DNA of 17,296 nucleotides, from the NCBI GenBank assembly GCA_947165105.1, contig CAMUZC010000029.1, positions 1 to 17,296 of the forward strand, in the 5' to 3' direction. Numbering within the stretch: position 1 is the first letter of the stretch; every line of letters starts with the position of its first letter. Below the pieces are notes generated by a model that had not been told where the DNA came from, did no database searches, and was given only the letters and a program-made list of their open reading frames with translations. The stretch is from an uncultured Lachnospiraceae bacterium. GTDB lineage: Bacteria > Bacillota_A > Clostridia > TANB77 > CAG-508. This document shows, in pieces, positions 15,901 through 17,296 of this stretch. The position numbers were made by a program, and so were the translations under genes.

Positions 15901-16318
15901 CATCCATCATTTTCTTTAAATCATCAACCAAAACACCATGTTTCTTAAATTCTGTAATTTGATCTATGATAAGTTCTATGTTTTCATCTGATTTACCAAG
16001 AAACTTTAGTTTACTTTTTTTTCCACATAAAATATTATAAATAAGCATAGCTTTACCAGAATTTGAAATACTAACCTTTGCGGTACCGCCAACCTCAGCA
16101 GCTACCCTATATGCCATTCTGTTAAAAGTTAAAACCTCAGCATTTAAAACAGCAGAATTACCTAATGTTTCAAGTAACTTCTTTTCTGCTGTAAACGAAA
16201 ACTGTTCAGGAGTAATTATATAAATCTTTTTTCCACAATTCATTAACTCTTTTATTTCATTAAAGATAAATTCACTCTTACCAGAGCCAGATTTACCATA
16301 AATTAATCTTATTGACAT
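12962..16318 (-). CDS. addB: ATP-dependent nuclease subunit B (AddB)
   Basis: AddB is the Chi-recognising, nuclease-bearing partner of AddA in the AddAB helicase-nuclease, which processes double-strand breaks for RecA recombination. The 1118-aa product has a Walker A motif at residues 8-15 (GKSGSGKS), the inactive-helicase middle part, and a C-terminal RecB-type nuclease with GTFMHDVID and the catalytic D924-Y-K. Its iron-sulfur staple is complete: C764 plus C1081-x2-C1084-x5-C1090, the same spacing as in the Bacillus subtilis protein. AAAGGA lies 8 bases before the ATG. addA normally follows directly; here a palindromic element and pgeF take its place, so addA must lie elsewhere. It may be co-transcribed with ogg, 61 bases upstream. 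Confidence 0.95.
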   Translation of the reverse strand: MSIRLIYGKSGSGKSEFIFNEIKELMNCGKKIYIITPEQFSFTAEKKLLETLGNSAVLNAEVLTFNRMAYRVAAEVGGTAKVSISNSGKAMLIYNILCGKKSKLKFLGKSDENIELIIDQITEFKKHGVLVDDLKKMMDETDDNYLKLKIQDILQVYSEFENKIENRYIDENDNLTNLANQLGDVDIFNNTLIYIDEFVGFTKQEYEIIKQLAMAASQVNIAICSDSIEDSISPESDVFYSNKLTITRLFEVAEEGGIAIDEPVHLSNVYRFKNKELQHLEKNLYAIPYKKYDEKPDNIKLFLANNQYSEIENVAINIVKLVRNNNYRYKDIAVITKGLDVYSNLVKVVFNKYQIPVFIDEKKDLSQNIIVKYILSILEIFARNWSYESVLNYVKTGFLDFSKHEIFMLENYCQKWGIKNNKWYKSEWNFKDEDDTNKEQIERIREMRRMVVNPLLEFKDNLSGTNDVKTITQNLYDFLIKNEIDKKFEEKIEELKIAGQTEFAAQYETSWKIIMNVLDEIVLVFGDEKVSFDKYMQILKTGLASSDLGKIPGTQDQVIIGDIDRSRSHKVKAIFIIGLNDGMFPSVHKNEGFFNDNDRQFLKENGVELARNTIESLYEDNFNIYKAFTTAEEKLFLSYASSNSEGKTLRGSILISKMKKIFPKLEEESDIIERTSEVLIENTTFDELLNKLGEYRDTGEIEDKWVEVYNYYRNNKAWKYKLEKAMEALLYNNKPEKINEKNISKMYGDTLRTSVSRLEQYQACHFAYYLKYGLKLSEKDNFKINPVDTGTFMHDVIDTFFNNIKEKSYDIKELEDAQIQDLVEEIIEEKLGLNKNYIFTSSPKYKSLSMRLKKVIFRSMKYIVESLKYSKFEVLGNEVEFKEGKEYPPIVMELDSGKKVEITGKIDRIDIAKLDGDKYVRIIDYKSSAKNIDLNQVYAGLQLQLITYLDAVCEAEDLMPAGVLYFNLIDPVVKSKQSLSQEEIEEKIRKQFKMQGLILADVDVVKMMDTNLDSGASNVVPAYIGKDGTLSNTRSSSVSRKQFEYLQKYTNKIIKQISDEILSGNIDIKPYYNIRNKKTPCDFCAYKAVCNFNGADCTNGFNYIANAEKEAVLEMMQD

Positions 16319-16343
16319 TTTTTAATTCCTTTCTTTTTGAATT

Positions 16344-16378
16344 TTTTCAACAATTGGGACGGTTCTGTTTGTTGAAAA
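16344..16378. repeat. GGGACGG-type repeat with hairpin between ogg and addB
   Basis: Perfect 10-bp arms TTTTCAACAA (16344-16353) and TTGTTGAAAA (16369-16378) enclose the 15-base loop TTGGGACGGTTCTGT. The element starts two bases from the ogg stop codon. It lacks a T run on the transcribed strand, so it is not an obvious terminator. The core matches those at 791-800 and 5884-5893. Confidence 0.6.
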
Positions 16379-16379
16379 T

Positions 16380-17267
16380 TTAACCCCCGCGTTTCCAAAA
16401 AAACAAATACTGCTGTGCAATACCTTGCAAATTTCCAAACTTTTCATTTGCTAAACTCAAAACTAGTTTTTTATCAACCTTATTTTCATCTTCATTATGA
16501 ATATACAAATCATTCATAACTCTTCTCACCCACACATCAATTGGAAAAACATCAAACCTTTTTAACGTTGAAAACAATAAGATACAATCAGCTACTTTAG
16601 GTCCAACACCTGGTAGTTTCAAAAGTTCATCTCTAACTACCTGCGTATCTTTTTCACTATGTAACTTTTCAAAATTTACTTTTCCATTTACCACCATTTG
16701 AGTTGTCTCATATACTCTAACATCTCTAAAGCCTAAACCAAGATTTCTTAAATCTTCTACACTTGCTTTACTTAACTGTGCTGGAGTAGGAAAAGTATAA
16801 TATTCTTCCCCATTGAATTTAATTCTATTTCCATACCTTTTTGATATTCTTTCAATAATTCCTTTAATTCTAGGAATATTATTATTAGCTGATATAATAA
16901 AAGAAATAATTGTCTCCCATAAATCTTGATTAAGCAAACGAATTCCATCACCATATGCGATACTTTTATCCATATGTTCATCAATTTTTCTCAGCTTTAT
17001 CTTTATTTTTTCATAATCTCTATTCATATCAAAATAATCATTAAAAAGACTTTCTAAATCATCATTTCCATAACTTTTGACATAAACATCATTATCCACC
17101 ATTTTTATATATATAACATTTTCTTTAACAACACCTATGTAGTCACCGTCATCATTCTTATTCCACCTAAAACACTGACCGCACTCAAAAATGTGTTCCA
17201 AATTAAACGATTTTACATTCTTTACAACTAAATTTTGCTCTTTCATACTATCACTTTTCCAATCCAT
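16380..17267 (-). CDS. ogg: 8-oxoguanine DNA glycosylase/AP lyase, OGG1 type
   Basis: The enzyme excises 8-oxoguanine opposite cytosine and nicks the abasic site. The 295-aa protein has the OGG N-terminal domain (FECGQCFRW) and the helix-hairpin-helix LLKLPGVGPKVADC with catalytic Lys224, followed by the GPD aspartate Asp244 in FPIDVWVRR; these correspond to Lys249 and Asp268 of human OGG1. OGG-type rather than MutM-type enzymes are known in Clostridium. GAGG lies 5 bases before the ATG, and a TATAAT (17283-17288) immediately upstream implies a very short leader; its -35 lies at or beyond the window edge. The C-terminus (FFWKRGG) stops right at a GGGACGG repeat and may have been trimmed or altered by it. 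It shares its strand and theme with addB downstream. Confidence 0.93.
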   Translation of the reverse strand: MDWKSDSMKEQNLVVKNVKSFNLEHIFECGQCFRWNKNDDGDYIGVVKENVIYIKMVDNDVYVKSYGNDDLESLFNDYFDMNRDYEKIKIKLRKIDEHMDKSIAYGDGIRLLNQDLWETIISFIISANNNIPRIKGIIERISKRYGNRIKFNGEEYYTFPTPAQLSKASVEDLRNLGLGFRDVRVYETTQMVVNGKVNFEKLHSEKDTQVVRDELLKLPGVGPKVADCILLFSTLKRFDVFPIDVWVRRVMNDLYIHNEDENKVDKKLVLSLANEKFGNLQGIAQQYLFFWKRGG

Positions 17268-17296
17268 TTTTTCCTCAACTTAATTATATAAAAAAG

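Noticed and set aside
1..17296. CRISPR array, tRNA or rRNA genes, or an autonomous transposon
   Set aside because: No regularly spaced direct repeats, tRNA cloverleaf, rRNA-like sequence or transposase/integrase frame was seen.

Overview
The window is AT-rich, uses Shine-Dalgarno (AGGAGG-type) starts and the standard genetic code, and carries genes typical of low-GC Gram-positive anaerobes: GatC, Hsp33, bifunctional AdhE, an AddB nuclease, and an OGG-type 8-oxoguanine glycosylase like the one in Clostridium acetobutylicum. I infer a member of the Clostridia, probably an uncultured gut-type relative. No plasmid, phage, CRISPR, tRNA or rRNA genes were found. Most genes have their own near-consensus sigma-A promoter (16-17 bp spacer, often with an extended -10 TG), so the region reads as a run of mostly single-gene transcription units.

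Left part (1-2967), all on the minus strand: hslO (Hsp33), an acidic 126-aa protein of unknown function, dtd (D-aminoacyl-tRNA deacylase), an unannotated acidic 52-aa protein, and gatC. Protein and translation quality control is the common theme. The two acidic unknowns share a very similar promoter and have codons richer in G+C than their neighbours. Middle part (2968-9140): a 76-aa unknown gene on the plus strand converges with adhE (minus), which has a perfect promoter and a long foldable leader. The 750-base stretch between adhE and leuS is not empty: it holds a 34-aa single-pass membrane protein with its own promoter and terminator, and a second hydrophobic microprotein that looks frameshifted. 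leuS (plus) then runs to a bidirectional terminator.

Right part (9141-17296), all on the minus strand, in transcription order: ogg, addB (DNA repair and recombination), a roughly 115-bp palindromic MITE-like element, pgeF (laccase-domain peptidoglycan editing factor/purine phosphorylase family), a stand-alone GltD-like flavoprotein, a frameshifted YihY-family membrane protein gene, and an unknown membrane-anchored 145-aa protein.

The most interesting items are the palindromic element at 12814-12933, the hairpin-forming leader of adhE (which carries a GGGGACG motif also found at two other intergenic sites), the hidden small genes, two apparent frameshifts, and two genes separated from their usual partners (addB without addA, gatC without an adjacent gatA start). 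I do not see a clearly novel multi-gene system.
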